A stretch of DNA of 64,000 bases. Source: Tolypocladium sp. Sup5 PDA-1 (taxonomy: Eukaryota > Ascomycota > Sordariomycetes > Hypocreales > Ophiocordycipitaceae). The stretch is from the NCBI GenBank assembly GCA_000750105.3, contig JPHH03000042.1, positions 124,001-188,000 on the forward strand. The letters run 5' to 3'. The notes below the pieces were generated by a model that did not search any database, had not been told where the DNA came from, and saw only the letters and a program-made list of their open reading frames with translations. Shown piece by piece: positions 21,449 to 30,955 of this stretch (positions are counted from its first letter, which is position 1; the number at the start of each line of letters is the position of its first letter). The position numbers and the translations under genes are program-made.

Positions 21449-23850
21449 TTAGAAGCTCCGCGCCTTGTCAATGTACTCCTGCGACGGAGTCTCGTACTCG
21501 CTGACAAAGTAGGTCTCGCAGTTTCGGGACAGCCAAACAGTGAACTTGCCAATCTCCTCTCTAAGGCGCGATACTGACTGTTGGTCCATGTTGGTCTGAG
21601 CCAAAAGGTCTGGAAGCGAGACTGCGAAGATTGATTAGCGAGGGCAGAGGAAAAGACGGACTGGACCATGGACAAGAAAATACCAATCAAGCGGGCCAGG
21701 TGCTCTGCGCCGTAGACATCACAGACGCCCTTGTACGCGGACGTTTCCTCGGTGTTGGTGTCCCAAAGCTTGCGGATGTCCATGTACTGATGGCGTTCAA
21801 AACTGGGATGCTGGTTAGGGTACGCTCAGGCTGCACGGGAGAGTGGCACTTACCGATAAAGGAGTATCCTGCTCAGGGCCTTTTCAAAATACTCGCGGAG
21901 ACCAGCCACGACTTCTTCCAAGATGTCCATGCTGGCAGAGCCCTCCTCCCGATGGGGCTTTTCGTACGCCAGATAATTCTCGAGAATCTGGTTCACTGAC
22001 TTGGGGTGTGGGAGAGGGACGAGTTGGTTGTTCTTAGTGATATTCTCCCAGTCGTCTACCAGCATCGCCTGGACGTGATCTGGCACTGGGATGTTGATCA
22101 TTGGCTTGCTGTGGAAAGCATCCTCCTGCGTGGGCGGTTAGAAGTGTCGCTTACACATGAACGCAGATGCGAAAATAAACGCAGAGATGAGGACGAAATT
22201 AGAGGCCCATAGTCACTTGGCTAAGGGCCAGGGTGGGTGAGAAGGGAGATTGGGAGCTCGGTAGTACCTGTTGCCACCCTTTGGCCGGCAGATGCCTCGC
22301 CTCGGGATTGCAGCCGGACTACTGGCTAGACTCTGGAGTGGGTTGTGAAGCAGACTCCTGGGCAGCTTTCTTGCTGCGTCGGGTGCGTTTTGGCACCTGT
22401 ACGACCACATCATACCGCTTGTCCCAGAGGCGTTTGCCATTCGCACTCAGGTACCGGGCATCGGGCTTCGGGAGTTCTGTGAGGTGATCGGGGGCCTCCT
22501 TCAGCAGCTTGATTCGGACAGGCTTCTGATGCCAGACCAGGTCCATCCCAAAAGTGGACAGAGGGGTCTCCACGCAGCCTCGTTCGTTGGAGACGGGGAA
22601 CCCTTGCTGGGTCGGGATTGATGGGAGACTTGGTTTTGGAAGCCGGGCTGAAGTGTATGGTTTCTCAACGTCCGCTGACTTGGCGGGCGTCTTGGCTGTA
22701 GCCGCTTTTGAGGGCTTCTTGGCCCCAGCCGCCTTGGGCGGCTTCCTGACTCTAGCTGCCTTGTTGATTCCAGCTGGCCTGGATGCTTTGGCTGCCGGAG
22801 CGCCCCTTGGAGCTGCCACTCCCTTCTGGGCCGGGGCCGGAGCCGGTGCCTTCGCCTTGGCCATTGTGGGGATGATATAAGGTGTATGGGATGAAGGAAA
22901 TATGATGTTGTTGCAATGCATAGTGAGAAGCGATTGTAGAGAATGAAAGACAACGCGGAAGAAGATAGATGGAGAAAGACAAAGAGAAGACGCGGACGGG
23001 GGACAGTCTGAGAACTTGTAGAGCCTGTGGGGACAATGGGGTTGCTCCCATTGCACTGACTATAACAATAAGGCGGCTTGTCCGCAAGGCATATGAATCC
23101 TGAAAGGTTTATTTTGCTAGAGCGGGCTGCGAGTAGCCGATGCCGCAGGAGTAACTTCGCCCGCCTGCTGCCACCACAGCAGCTCCCATGACGTGGGCTG
23201 CTCAACAAGCCATGCGCATCATTGCAAGTCCTGTACGAAGCCCTCGGCGCCGCCTGTCCTGAGAGCACTGCTCTGTCCTGGCCGACGACGCCACTGGCCC
23301 TTGCCACGGCAACGCATGGTTTGAGCTGGAGGCACTGGCCGCTGCTCTGGAGTGGAGGATGGCAATGACAGCCCAGCAGAGCGTTGGCTGCATGGGCGAA
23401 CCTTTGAATGAGGCGCAAAGGACCAAACAAGCTGGGGAAGAAGCTCCTTACCTGCTCGAGCTCCCAATCCTTGCCTCTCCGCCCTCCTCTGCCCCCCTGA
23501 GCGGTGGCAGAGCCTCGCTCCTCACTGCCCCGAGCCGAGTCGCCGCCGTTCTTGAGGATCTTCTTGGGCTGCTTCGAGTTCTTTTGCAGGCTGTGCTTGA
23601 GCTGCGCGTGAAGCTGGGCGGCCAGCTCCTTGTGCTCGTCGTCAAAGGGCCGGATGCGGTCCACGAGCACCCAGTCGTCCCAGGTGTTCTTCCAGCCCTT
23701 GTAGTGCACCTTGTAGCGGTAGCCGTCGCCGGGCTTCTCGCCGGGCTGGACGTCCATGACCTTGGCCTCGTAGAGCATGTCCATGTGAAAGCATAGAACC
23801 TTCTCGTCCTTGCCGAACTGGGGGGCCGGCTGCTGGCGCGCGGGAGCCAT
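21449..23850 (-). CDS. EAF3: Chromatin protein EAF3 (MRG15 family), with a long intron hosting another gene
   Basis: Subunit of the NuA4 acetyltransferase and Rpd3S deacetylase complexes; the chromodomain reads methylated H3K36. Model: complement(join(21449..21621,21684..21802,21854..22125,23452..23850)), 320 residues. Chromodomain: FGKDEKVLCFHMDMLYEAKV through YKVHYKGWKNTWDDWVLVDR (residues about 10-75). MRG domain: PMINIPVPDHVQAMLVDDWE, NNQLVPLPHP, EEVVAGLREYFEKALSRILL, VYGAEHLARL, NMDQQSVSRL, ending DKARSF. Exon 1 ends KDWELEQ with donor GTAAGG at 23451; exon 2 opens EDAFHSKP after CACGCAG at 22126. That leaves a 1,326-bp first intron. The other introns are 51 and 62 bp. Confidence 0.93.
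22126..23451 (-). other. EAF3: 1,326-bp first intron of EAF3
   Basis: Bounded by GTAAGG (donor, 23451) and CACGCAG (acceptor, 22126), phase 0. It is about twenty times longer than typical introns in this window and contains a whole open frame with its own leader. Confidence 0.8.
22319..22864 (-). CDS. Lys/Ala/Pro-rich hypothetical protein nested in EAF3 intron 1
   Basis: An uninterrupted 181-residue frame lies entirely inside the first EAF3 intron on the same strand. It starts MAKAKAPAPAPAQKG in a good context (CCACAATGGCC), preceded by a pyrimidine- and A-rich leader like those of real fungal genes. Residues 1-65 are Lys/Ala/Pro repeats resembling linker-histone tails (KPPKAAGAKKPSKAATAKTP). 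The middle and C-terminal part is more complex: GMDLVWHQKPVRIKLLKEAP, then LPKPDARYLSANGKRLWDKR, ending in a basic RTRRSKKAAQ. I recognise no domain. A nuclear or nucleic-acid-binding role is only an inference from composition. It could also be an alternative exon of EAF3. Confidence 0.6.
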   Translation of the reverse strand: MAKAKAPAPAPAQKGVAAPRGAPAAKASRPAGINKAARVRKPPKAAGAKKPSKAATAKTPAKSADVEKPYTSARLPKPSLPSIPTQQGFPVSNERGCVETPLSTFGMDLVWHQKPVRIKLLKEAPDHLTELPKPDARYLSANGKRLWDKRYDVVVQVPKRTRRSKKAAQESASQPTPESSQ

Positions 23851-24604
23851 GGCGGTGCGCGTTGCTGGAACTGGGGCGTTTTTCGACGAATACTGAGAAT
23901 TCCGGAGCAAAAGCGAGTTTTTAGCCTTCTCCAAAGCTTGGCAGATATGGCGGTGCGTGACGAAAGTGTGATGTCGGTGTTGTGGCGTGAATAGAGGTGA
24001 GTGTTGCGCAGCTCCTTGCCAGACGCCGTTGGAACTTGGACAGTTGACGACAGCCGCGTAAATTGGCTGCATAGGTAAGCTGGATGAGTGAGTGAGCGCA
24101 CGCGACGCGATTTTTGCTGGAGTGGATAGGGGAGAGGTCGATGCTAATTGGCTGGAGTCCACTGCTACTGCTGGGCTCCCTCAATCCACTGAGCTCGCTG
24201 AGGGAGGTCCAGTGGTCAACGCTCCCTGGACGCCTATTACTGTATTACAGGCGGTCTGACTGGTCCGGGGCTGTGGTGAACCCGACGCCACTGGTGTCTC
24301 ACTGTGCTACCTTGCGCTACCGTACCTCCTAAGGAAGCTACCCCTCCAGAGCACTGGACCCCGCGGTTTTTCCCGTGAGCCGATCTCGCAAAAGACATCC
24401 ATCGGTGAGTCAATTGACCAAGCTCGTCACCAAAATCTTTCTGCCCAAACGTCCTCACGTCCCTTCACTACAAATACAATCCGACCCGCCAGCACGTTCT
24501 GGTCCGAGCCATTTCCACCTAGACGACGCGAATTGCAGCTGGACTGGCCTCTACAAACCAATTGACTCCGTTGACTCGATAGACCTCTGCCAGGCCGTCT
24601 CATC
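23851..24604. other. Bidirectional promoter between EAF3 and LYS2
   Basis: 754 bp between divergent starts. Contains the TGAGTCA listed separately and near-matches TGACTCC (about 24563) and TGACTCG (about 24572) close to the LYS2 ATG. No coding sequence recognised. Confidence 0.55.
24416..24422 (+). promoter_or_regulatory. Candidate CPC1/GCN4 site upstream of LYS2
   Basis: TGAGTCA, the consensus for the bZIP amino-acid control regulator, 183 bp before the LYS2 ATG, with two one-mismatch copies nearer the gene. Lysine genes are known targets of general amino-acid control in yeast. About eight such heptamers are expected by chance in 64 kb, so position is the main argument. Confidence 0.45.
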
Positions 24605-27600
24605 ATGGCTCAGCTGCCCGATCCGACCGTCGACCTCGACTGGTCCGGCTACGTCGGCTCCATTCAATGGCACTTCAGCGAGCAGGCCAAGAGGAACCCC
24701 GACCGGGTCTGTGTCGTGGAAACCAAGTCCTCAGAGACCCCCGAGAGGACCTTCACCTACAAGCAAATCCACGAAGCTTCAAATATCCTCGCCCATCAAT
24801 TGCACGAAGCCGGCGTCACCAACGGCGATGTGGTCATGATCTGGGCCCACCGGTCCGTCGACCTTGTCGTTGCCATCATGGGAACTCTGGTACGGCCTCT
24901 TACACGGCGGCTCATCTTCGTGTGTATTCGTCATGCTAACCCTTACACGCCAGGCATCCGGGGCCACCATGAGCATTCTTGATCCGCTGTACCCGCCGAC
25001 CCGACAGCAAATCTACCTCGAGGTCGCACAGCCATGTGCATTGGTGAACATCGCCCGTGCCACAGACGAAGCGGGTCCGCTGGCGCCCCTTGTACGGAGA
25101 TATATCGACGAAGAGCTCAAGCTCAAGACCGAAGTCCCGTCTCTGAGAATCGGCGACGATGGATTCCTCTCTGGTGGCGAAGTCGATGGCCGCGACGTTT
25201 TTGCAAACGTCAGGTCCAAGGCCGCCTCTGGCCCAGATACCCAGGTCGGGCCCGACAGCAACCCGACTCTCTCATTTACCTCCGGAAGCGAAGGCCGGCC
25301 AAAGGGCGTGCTGGGCCGCCACTACAGCCTGACCAAGTACTTCCCCTGGATGGCTGAGAGATTCAACCTCTCGTCTGAGAGCAAGTTTACCCTGCTCTCC
25401 GGAATTGCCCACGACCCGGTACAGAGGGACATTTTTACCCCCTTGTTCCTGGGAGCGCAGCTACTCGTCCCATCAAAGGAGGACATTCAGCATGAGAAGC
25501 TCGCGGAGTGGTTCAGAGACCACAATCCGACCGTCACTCACCTGACGCCGGCCATGGGTCAGATTCTGGTTGGCGGAGCCACGGCGGAATTCCCTTCTCT
25601 GGACCGAGCCTTCTTCGTCGGTGACGTCCTCACCACTAGGGATTGCAGAAGTCTGAGGCGCCTGGCCGTCAATTGCAACACAGTCAACATGTACGGAACT
25701 ACAGAGACAAGTAGAGCGGTGAGTTACTATGAGATACCGAGCCGGGCCAAGGACCCCCATTACTTGGAGAAGTTGAAGGATACTGTCCCGGCTGGGAGAG
25801 GCATGCAAAACGTCCAGCTCCTGGTCGTCGATCGACAGGACTCCAAGAAGCTGTGTGGTCTTGGCGAAGTCGGAGAGATCTACATTCGCGCCGCCGGTCT
25901 CGCCGAGGGCTACAGGGGCGACAAGGCACTGAGTGACCAGAAGTTCTTGAAGAGCTGGTTCGTCGACAACGACACGTGGGTTCAGGCTGATCAAAAGGCG
26001 AACAAGAATGAGCCATGGAGACAGTACTACCAGGGACCGCGCGACAGACTCTATCGCACGGGCGACTTAGGCCGCTATCTCGAGTCTGGCGACGTGGAGT
26101 GCACAGGGCGTGCCGACGATCAGGTCAAGATTCGCGGATTCCGGATCGAGCTTAACGACATCGATAGCAACTTGAACCAGAGCCCGCTCATTCGAGACTG
26201 CAAAACCCTTGTCCGGAGAGACAAGAACGAGGAACCGACTCTTGTCAGCTATGTCGTTCCGGAGCTGAACGAGTGGCCCCGATTCTTGAAGGCCCAGGGC
26301 CTCGAGGACGCTGACGACGAAGGGACGGATATCGGGCCTACGAAGGTGTACTTTACTCGGTTCAGACGTATGCAGACTGAGCTTCGAGAGCACCTCAAGG
26401 GGCGCCTGCCAAGCTACGCGGTCCCGACGACGTTCATCGTCCTACACAAGTTGCCCCTTAATCCCAACGGCAAGGTTGACAAGCCCAACCTACCATTCCC
26501 AGACATCGCGGAGCAGACCAAGGACGCGTCCGACGAGGATGTGAAGCGATGGGAGTCCATGACAGAAACCGAGCGAACCGTGGCAACTCATTGGGCCGAG
26601 CTCATCCCGGGTCTAAACCCCAAGACCATCTCTCCCCAAAACGACTTCTTTGACCTGGGTGGCCACAGTCTCTTGGCACAGCAGATGCTGCTGGTCGTTC
26701 GCAAGGCTGCCGGGGCCAACGTCTCCATCAACACGCTGTACGAGAACCCGAGTCTGGCGGGTTTCAGCGCTCAGGTCGACAGGAAGCTGCGCGTCGCGAG
26801 CGGTGCTGTTGAGGAGTCTGATGCGAAGGACGTCGAGGATCCTGAATATGCCAGGTCTCTTGACGAACTCACCAAGCAGCTCCCGACGTCGTTTCAGTCT
26901 GCTGATCCGGCGACCATCCGTGGCAGGGCAAAGCCCACGATTTTCCTCACCGGCGCAACCGGCTTCCTCGGCGCCTATCTGATCAAGGACATCTTGGAGC
27001 GAACCAGCCGCTCGGTCGCGTTGATCGCTCACGTCCGAAGCGTGACGGAGCCCAAGGCGGCTCTTGCACGCCTCCGTCGGTCCCTGGAGGGCTATGGCAT
27101 GTGGCGCGACGAGTGGTCAACGCGGCTCAGCTGTGTCGTCGGCGACTTGATGCAACCGCAGCTCGGCATCGACGCCAATTCATGGAAGATGCTGAGTGAG
27201 ACGGTGGACATGGTGATCCACAACGGAGCCATGGTGCACTGGGTCAAGCGGTATCAGGACATGATGGCGGCCAACGTCATCTCTACCATGGACGCATTGA
27301 GACTCTGCAACGAGGGGAAGCCAAAGACGTTTACCTTTGTCAGCTCCACCAGTGTTCTGGACACGGATCACTATGTCAACCTGTCTGCGCAGCAGATCAG
27401 CACCGGCCAGGGTGCCGTGCCTGAGGCCGATGATATGATGGGCAGTCGTACCGGCCTGGCCACCGGCTATGGCCAGACCAAGTGGGTGTCTGAGCAACTC
27501 GTTCGCGAGGCTGGCCGGCGAGGCCTCCGTGGGTCGGTCGTGCGTCCTGGATACATTCTAGGTGATTCTGAGACGGGAGTGTGCAACACGGACGACTTCT

Positions 27601-28208
27601 TGATCCGGATGCTGAAGGGCTGCATCCAGCTCGGGGTACGACCGCGAATCATCAACACGGTCAACTCGGTTCCCGTCAACCATGTCGCTCGCGTAGTGGT
27701 GGCCGCGGCGCTCAATCCGCTGGCTGACGGTGTGCACGTCGTCCACGTCACCGGCCACCCGCGTCTTCGCATGAGCGAGTACCTGTCGCTGCTAGAGTAC
27801 TACGGCTTCAAGGTTCCCGAGGTCAGCTATGGCGACTGGAAGGCCGAGCTGGAGAACTACGTTTCTGCCGGTGGCCAGGAGAAGGATCAGGAACAGCACG
27901 CACTAATGCCGTTGTATCACCTGTGTGTCAGTGACCTCCCAGCGACAACGCGAGCCCCAGAGCTGGACGACAGGAACGCCGTCAAGATCCTGAAGGAGGA
28001 TGCGGAGAACTGGACCGGCATTGACGAGAGCGCTGGCTACGGCATCGGCAGGGAGGACGTCGGCAAGTATCTGAGATACTTGGCCGAGACTGGGTTCGTG
28101 GGCTGGCCGACAGGTAGGGGGCGCCCTCTGCCCGAAGTGCACCTCAGCCAGGCCCAACTTGAGGCAGTCGGAGCTGTCGGTGGACGTGGTGGTGCTGGTA
28201 CCAAGTAA
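24605..28208 (+). CDS. LYS2: L-2-aminoadipate reductase large subunit
   Basis: Activates alpha-aminoadipate as an adenylate, loads it on a phosphopantetheine arm and reduces it to the semialdehyde (NADPH), step five of fungal lysine synthesis. Model: join(24605..24889,24954..28208), 1,179 residues; the 64-bp intron lies after MGTL. Domains: adenylation (about 1-590) with SFTSGSEGRPKGVLGRHYSL, NMYGTTETSRAVSYY, YRTGDLGRYL and NPNGKVDKP; carrier domain with FFDLGGHSLLAQQ, the modified Ser at 667; reductase with the dinucleotide loop FLTGATGFLGAYL near residue 760 and the YGQTKWVSEQL catalytic Tyr/Lys near 933. The carrier Ser needs a phosphopantetheinyl transferase (LYS5) encoded elsewhere. Confidence 0.97.
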
Positions 28209-28608
28209 AGCAAGCGCATGTATTGGTCAGGGGCACGGCTGGAAGGGAACGGCCAGGTACAAAAGAAGTGTACATTTGGGAAACTAGGTCTGGAAAGGCG
28301 AATAAGCAATGGGTTCAAAATCCAATACCTCTCTTTATGGTTTCACAATGGGTTGAGGGCCTCGTTTTCAATGATATATCACTGCATCTGCATCCGCGAG
28401 AAAGGTGGATTTAAGCCGAAAGATGTACAGTGCATACACCCGAAATCACTGTATGAAAGACCCCTCCAATTGCGCGTCGTACAGTGCGATCGCAAATCTC
28501 CATCAACCTCTAAACGCGTCGCCCCAGCTTACAACCTCGCGTACAGCAACATCGTCCCAAGATCCCTCACTCTCAGCACCCACGCCGCCGTACGTCCCCC
28601 GACAAGCA
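28209..28608. other. Intergenic: LYS2 3' region and CNL2 promoter
   Basis: 400 bp between two plus-strand genes. No coding sequence seen. Confidence 0.5.
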
Positions 28609-29166
28609 ATGGCGCCCACCGAGTCCGACATCCTCACAAACTACCTCCTCCAGCCGGCGCCGCTCACGGCCATCACGACCTTTGAGCAGTTCAAGGCGCT
28701 CTTCCCGTCGCCGCTGCACGCCTCGCCGCAGCTGCGAGCGCTGTTCCGCGACCTGCAGGCGCAGCGCAACGCCGTCGTCGACGCCGTGGCCGCCAACGTC
28801 GCGGCCGAGACGAAGCGCGGGGCCGTGATGCGCAGGGAGGTGCTGCGCGCGCGGCGCGAGGCGGAGCGGGACGAGGCGGACGGCGAGGTCGAGATGGAGA
28901 GGGCGCTGTTTGGGGACGAGAGCGGCGCGAGGAGGGCGCGGCACTCGCTCAGCTCGATTGTGCCGGAGCTCGACGGTGCGGCGGGCGCGCTTGAGGCGGA
29001 GATTAAGCAGCTGGAGGAGGAAGAGGCTGCGCTCTTGGCCTCGGTGAAGCAGACCGTCGGCGGTCTGAGCGACCTCCGGTACGGGAAGCTGGCGAATGGC
29101 CAGCTGAGGGACGAGGTCCTCGACGGCTTCGTCTCACTGCAAGAGGCGTGCAAGGGCAAATCTTGA
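28609..29166 (+). CDS. Inner kinetochore protein, Cnl2/NKP2 family
   Basis: Family members are accessory subunits of the constitutive centromere network (Ctf19/Mis6 complex). Single exon, 185 residues. N-terminus MAPTESDILTNYLLQPAPL followed by FEQFKALFPSPLHASPQLR and LFRDLQAQRNAVVDAVAANV fits the family signature; the rest is helical and heptad-rich (VMRREVLRARREAERDEADG; AGALEAEIKQLEEEEAALLA), consistent with a coiled coil. The ATG sits at the conserved start of the family. It lies 1.8 kb from a CENP-Q-like gene, another subunit of the same complex. Confidence 0.8.
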   Translation: MAPTESDILTNYLLQPAPLTAITTFEQFKALFPSPLHASPQLRALFRDLQAQRNAVVDAVAANVAAETKRGAVMRREVLRARREAERDEADGEVEMERALFGDESGARRARHSLSSIVPELDGAAGALEAEIKQLEEEEAALLASVKQTVGGLSDLRYGKLANGQLRDEVLDGFVSLQEACKGKS

Positions 29167-29381
29167 TCCACGGCATTACTACATCGGTCTACTCATGAAC
29201 GGTACGTCCTTGACCACCCAGAATGAACCTCCCAACCTGACCCGAACCAAACCGGCCGCCGTTTTACTGATACGTTTTACAGCACGCGCGCCCCAACACA
29301 TGCGTCCTTCTGTTCCCAACTTCTAACATGTCCCCGTCACGATCACCGCACAAGAAGTGTGTATTACTTTGAGAGCGACAT

Positions 29382-30320
29382 TTATCGCTGGCCGGCGGCG
29401 GCAGGTGCTCCGGCGGCGGCTCCGGCGCGTCGATCCGGGCCAGCGCCGGCCATGTTGCCCATGCGGTTCGACCTGATGGCAACTGTCAGCTGTGACGGCA
29501 CAAGGGGATAATCAATGGGCCGCTTACATCATGCTACGGCTGGCAAACGAGACGATCAACATGAACAGCCAGTTGGGGACAAGGTTGAAGGCCCAGATGG
29601 CGTATCCGTAGGGAACAGACAGGCCGAGCTCGGTGGCCTTGCCATTGAAGGGGTGGAACCACGAGTCGAGCAGGGTCCAGCCCTCCTTGCTCTTGGCAGA
29701 GTTGAGGGCGACGAGGTCCGACGAGGTCGTGGTGGTGAGGTTGAGCCTCCTCTTGTAAATATCAACGGGGGCGGGGGATGGCAGCATGTTGAAGGACCAG
29801 ATATAGCCGGTGGCGGTCGACCAGCTGTTGCAGAGGATGGGCTGGTCGTCGCAGTTGAGGTAGCCGACGTGCGGGGAGCCGGGGGTGATGGCAAACTTGG
29901 CGGCCGTCTCGTTGAAGGCCTGCTCGATCTTGCCGCAGTGTCCTACGAAGTACCTTGATATTAGTGGTCCACTCACTCTATCCATGTGAAAATGCGAGCA
30001 GCAGTTTCGTGGGACTCACCGAAGCAGGTCTTGTTGCGACCAGTGACCAGCACCCACCACTCCTCGGGGACGGTGGCAGCGGGAGCCACGGGCTGGTAGA
30101 GCGTGTCCTTCCAGTTCTCGAGCGTCAGAGTGTGCATGCGCATGGAGCCCATCTTGGCCTCGAGGGCGGCGACGGGGTCGTGGGCACCCGGGTTGGGGAT
30201 GTACGAGCCCATCTGGCCGAGGAAGTTCTGGAACTGCGCCTTGTACTGGGCCAGCGGGTCTTCCTGGGCGGACGCGAGCAGCGGCAGGGCCGCGACGACG
30301 GCGGAGGCGGAGAAGCGCAT
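29382..30320 (-). CDS. Secretory-pathway thioredoxin-like membrane protein
   Basis: Unnamed conserved-looking fungal protein, 268 residues. Model: complement(join(29382..29472,29528..29942,30020..30320)). Signal peptide MRFSASAVVAALPLLASAQ. A thioredoxin-like domain follows: PEEWWVLVTGRNKTCFG, then after a 77-bp intron HCGKIEQAFNETAAKF and VGYLNCDDQPILCNSW. The Cys pair is spaced C-F-G-H-C, not the CxxC of true oxidoreductases. Near the C-terminus a hydrophobic stretch (YGYAIWAFNLVPNWLFMLIV) should span the membrane, leaving a short Gly/Ala/Arg-rich tail outside. Three N-glycosylation sequons are visible (NKT, NET, NLT). An ER location is inferred. Redox activity is uncertain given the Cys spacing. 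Confidence 0.72.
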
Positions 30321-30955
30321 GATGACGGACAAGTCTGGACTTGGGGCGGCCGAGATCCGGTGACGTAAAGGTATTTTATGTCGCGCGGACGGAGGAGCAA
30401 AAGAGAATAGAAATCGCGGGGACCTTTTGCTGGGAGAAGGGACCGAGATGCGACGGATGAAAGTATCGCGAGGGGAGCTTATGGGGGTCGAGCGAGGGAA
30501 GGAAGGGACGTGCAAGATGCGGCGCGCGGAGGAGACGGAGGAGGAGGAACTCAAAATGCGCAGGACAAGACAGGGTGGCCCTTGGCAGGCCGGCGGCAGG
30601 GAGCTGCGGCGGAGGATGATGGCTTGGATGGATCCTGGAGCTGAGGTCCAACGAATCCGCTTCCTTTTGCAATGATGGAGGCGTCCGTTTTGTTGACCAG
30701 AGGCTCACCAAACGTGCTGGTCGGCCGACTTGATTGGCCACGGAGAGCCAATCTTGTGGCACTCCACTGCAACGGGCCCTGAAGCTCAATGAGCTTGCGG
30801 GGAGCTGTCTGCCACTGTGACATCCAATGCGCGCTGTAAGCTTGCTTCTGATACGCTGTGGCCCCAGCCCAATTCTGAAGAAGCTCGCGTTGAACGACGC
30901 GACGAGCTGCATCGCAACTCCATCACTTTATCCAAAGCGCCATTTACACAAGAAA
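30321..30955. other. Bidirectional promoter between the thioredoxin-like gene and the CENP-Q-like gene
   Basis: 635 bp between divergent starts. The left half is purine-rich on the plus strand, i.e. a pyrimidine-rich leader for the minus-strand gene. No coding sequence recognised. Confidence 0.55.
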
